Source of the DNA: Clostridiales bacterium
Lineage (GTDB): Bacteria; Bacillota; Clostridia; Oscillospirales; Oscillospiraceae
Length of the DNA stretch: 62,885 nucleotides
NCBI GenBank assembly: GCA_014799565.1
Contig: JAAVHT010000017.1
Coordinates: 1 to 62,885 of the forward strand
Direction of reading: 5' to 3'
Shown here: piece after piece, positions 60,768-62,885 of the stretch
How positions within the stretch are numbered: the first letter of the stretch is position 1
Layout: each line of letters starts with the position of its first letter
Made by a program: the position numbers and the translations under genes
The notes under the pieces: generated by a model
What the model was told of the DNA's origin: nothing
The model's database searches: none
Seen by the model: the letters and a program-made list of their open reading frames with translations, nothing else

Positions 60768-62885
60768 TTACTCAGCGTCCTTGATCGCGGCCTGAGCGGC
60801 GGCCAGCCGGGCGATGGGCACCCGGAAGGGGGAGCAGGACACGTAATCCAGCCCAATCTTGTGGCAGAACTCCACGCTGGAGGGATCGCCGCCGTGCTCG
60901 CCGCAGATGCCGACATGGATGTCGGGATTGGTGGAACGGCCCCAGCGGGTGGCGTTGGAGATCAGGCGGCCCACGCCGTGCTGATCCAGCTTGGCGAAGG
61001 GATCCTGCTCGTAGATTTTCTTCTCGTAGTAGGCGCCCAGGAACTTGCCGGCGTCGTCGCGGGAGAAGCCGAAGGTCATCTGGGTCAGGTCGTTGGAGCC
61101 GAAGGAGAAGAAGTTGGCGTGGGGGGAGATCTCGTCGGCGGTCATGGCCGCGCGGGGGATCTCGATCATGGTGCCAACCTTATACTTCATGGAGGAACCG
61201 GCCTCAGCGATGAGCTTGTCGGCGGTGGAAGTGACGATGTTCTTGACGTAGAGGAACTCCTTCACCTCGCCCACCAGGGGAATCATGATCTCGGGCACCA
61301 GGTTCCACTCGGGGTGACGGGCCTGGACGGCCAGGGCGGCCTTGATGACAGCATTGGTCTGCATCACGGCGATCTCGGGGTAGGTGACGGCCAGACGGCA
61401 GCCGCGGTGACCCATCATGGGGTTGAACTCGTGAAGTCCGGCGATGATGGCCTTGATGTCGGCCACGGACTTGCCCATGTCGTCAGCCAGCTTCTCGATG
61501 TCGGCCTCCTCAGTGGGGACGAACTCGTGTAGCGGGGGATCCAGGAAGCGGATGGTGACAGGCAGGCCCTCCATGGCCTCATAGATGCCCTCAAAGTCGG
61601 ACTGCTGCATGGGCTCCAGCTTGGCCAGGGCCTTCTCGCGCTGCTCCACGGTGTCGGAGCAGATCATCTCCCGGATGGCAGGGATGCGGTCGTCGTTGAA
61701 GAACATATGCTCGGTGCGGCACAGACCGATGCCCTCCGCGCCGAACTTTTTGGCCTGAGCGGCGTCGTGGGGGGTGTCGGCGTTGGTGCGCACTTCCAGG
61801 CGGCGATACTTGTCCGCCCAGCCCATGACCCGGCCGAACTCGCCGCCGATGGTGGCGGGGACGGTGGGGACGGGGCCGTCGTAGATCTTGCCGGTGGAGC
61901 CGTCCAGAGAGAGCCAGTCGCCCTCGTGGAAGGTCTTGCCGGCCAGCTCGAACTGCTTGTTCTCCTCGTCCATCTTGATCTCGCCGCAGCCGGAGACACA
62001 GCACTTGCCCATGCCGCGGGCCACGACGGCGGCGTGGGAGGTCATGCCGCCGCGCACCGTGAGGATGCCCTGGGCGGCCTTCATGCCCTCGATGTCCTCG
62101 GGAGAGGTCTCCAGGCGAACCAGAACCACCTTCTCACCACGGGCGGCCCATTCCTTGGCCTCTTCGGCGGAGAAGACGATCTTGCCGGAGGCGGCGCCGG
62201 GGGAGGCGCCCAGAGCGGTGGCCAGCATGGGAGCCTCTTTCAGAGCCTCGCCGTCGAACTGGGGATGGAGCAGGGTGTCCAGAGAGCGGGGCTCGATCAT
62301 GGCCACGGCCTTCTTCTCGTCGATCATGCCCTCGTCCACCAGGTCGCAGGCGATCTTCAGGGCGGCGGCGGGGGTGCGCTTGCCGTTGCGGGTCTGGAGC
62401 ATATAGAGCTTGCCGTGCTCCACGGTGAACTCCATATCCTGCATATCGCGATAGTGATCCTCCAGCCGCTTGCACACGTCCTCAAACTGGGCGAAGGCCT
62501 CGGGGAACTTCTCCGCCATCTCGGCGATGGGCATGGGGGTGCGGACGCCGGCGACGACGTCCTCGCCCTGGGCGTTGGTCAGGAACTCACCGAACAGCTT
62601 CTTCTCACCGGTGGCGGGGTTGCGGGTGAAGGCCACGCCGGTGCCGCAGTCGTCGCCCATGTTGCCGAAGGCCATGGACTGCACGTTGACGGCGGTGCCC
62701 CAGGAGTAGGGGATGTCGTTGTCCCGGCGGTAGACGTTGGCGCGGGGGTTGTCCCAGGAGCGGAACACGGCCTTGATGGCGCCCATCAGCTGCTCCTTGG
62801 GGTCAGAGGGGAAGTCGGCGCCGATCTTGGCCTTGTACTCAGCCTTGAACTGGCCGGCCAGCTCCTTCAGGTCGTCGGCGGTGAG
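60768..62885 (-). CDS. ppdK: Pyruvate, phosphate dikinase (C-terminal 705 residues; start beyond window)
   Basis: The frame runs off the right edge, so only the C-terminal four fifths is seen. PPDK interconverts pyruvate and PEP using ATP/PPi, central in anaerobic carbon metabolism. Visible motifs: ILTVRGGMTSHAAVVARGMG with the phospho-His, GIGLCRTEHMFF, LDPPLHEFVP, MMGHRGCRL, EIMIPLVGEVKEF, FSFGSNDLTQMTFGFSRDD and HVGICGEHGGDP. No break is seen. Confidence 0.97.
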   Translation of the reverse strand, partial: LTADDLKELAGQFKAEYKAKIGADFPSDPKEQLMGAIKAVFRSWDNPRANVYRRDNDIPYSWGTAVNVQSMAFGNMGDDCGTGVAFTRNPATGEKKLFGEFLTNAQGEDVVAGVRTPMPIAEMAEKFPEAFAQFEDVCKRLEDHYRDMQDMEFTVEHGKLYMLQTRNGKRTPAAALKIACDLVDEGMIDEKKAVAMIEPRSLDTLLHPQFDGEALKEAPMLATALGASPGAASGKIVFSAEEAKEWAARGEKVVLVRLETSPEDIEGMKAAQGILTVRGGMTSHAAVVARGMGKCCVSGCGEIKMDEENKQFELAGKTFHEGDWLSLDGSTGKIYDGPVPTVPATIGGEFGRVMGWADKYRRLEVRTNADTPHDAAQAKKFGAEGIGLCRTEHMFFNDDRIPAIREMICSDTVEQREKALAKLEPMQQSDFEGIYEAMEGLPVTIRFLDPPLHEFVPTEEADIEKLADDMGKSVADIKAIIAGLHEFNPMMGHRGCRLAVTYPEIAVMQTNAVIKAALAVQARHPEWNLVPEIMIPLVGEVKEFLYVKNIVTSTADKLIAEAGSSMKYKVGTMIEIPRAAMTADEISPHANFFSFGSNDLTQMTFGFSRDDAGKFLGAYYEKKIYEQDPFAKLDQHGVGRLISNATRWGRSTNPDIHVGICGEHGGDPSSVEFCHKIGLDYVSCSPFRVPIARLAAAQAAIKDAE

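Overview
The window looks like a chromosomal segment of a GC-rich, low-oxygen, gut-type Firmicute, most like Clostridia of the Oscillospiraceae (Flavonifractor/Intestinimonas/Lawsonibacter-type). This placement is inferred from GGAGG-type ribosome sites, frequent TTG/GTG starts, TTGACA-17-TATAAT promoters, a SAM-I riboswitch, an L10 leader, SLH-anchored and lipobox proteins, FeoAB, acetate kinase and pyruvate phosphate dikinase. No 16S gene is present, so the species is not settled.

Layout. (1) 1-7084: one end of a mobilizable element. It has a candidate oriT region, a ribbon-helix-helix accessory protein, a MobP-type relaxase with C-terminal Sel1 repeats, a secreted cysteine-peptidase-like cargo protein, a DUF6809-type protein and two overlapping tyrosine integrases. 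(2) 7117-15311: a LysR-controlled redox locus. It has a DUF4405 membrane protein, three consecutive lipoprotein flavodoxins, a MATE transporter, an aldo/keto reductase with two cysteine clusters, and an SLH-flavodoxin fusion. (3) 15642-15840: tRNA-Pro(TGG) with two decayed partial copies. (4) 15954-22551: TrmB-GNAT fusion, hemolysin III protein, HemW, phosphodiester glycosidase-SLH protein, pyroglutamyl peptidase. (5) 22647-26636: rpmG-secE-nusG-rplK-rplA and rplJ-rplL, separated by a small HTH/membrane-protein pair. (6) 26968-38198: ruvX, ackA, tmcAL, pepT, a rhomboid-like protein, feoAB, a PH-domain protein, an O-antigen-ligase-like protein and metK with a SAM-I riboswitch. (7) 38459-46343: a MATE transporter, a PadR/DUF2812 pair with three phased operators, and a heterodimeric ABC exporter behind a leader-peptide attenuator, then a NUDIX protein. 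(8) 46401-59083: a minus-strand run, probably one operon from a strong promoter at 59236-59264, for a phosphocholine/glycerophosphate surface polymer. (9) 59514-62885: acyltransferase 3 protein and the C-terminal part of ppdK.

Three parts look least described. The first is the extracytoplasmic flavodoxin locus (7117-15311), which reads as an envelope redox system with a possible flavin exporter. The second is the surface-polymer operon (47222-59083), whose centre is a YidC insertase fused to a CDP-glycerol glycerophosphotransferase. It sits beside licA, licC, a BCCT transporter, signal peptidase I and two alkaline-phosphatase-fold enzymes; no licD is visible. The third is the BmrB-like control region (41824-42045) in front of the ABC exporter. 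It contains a promoter, a 29-codon ORF, a stem that buries its ribosome site, and an intrinsic terminator.

Limits: family assignments come from reading motifs and sequence patterns, not from searches. Promoters, operators and secondary structures were found by eye.
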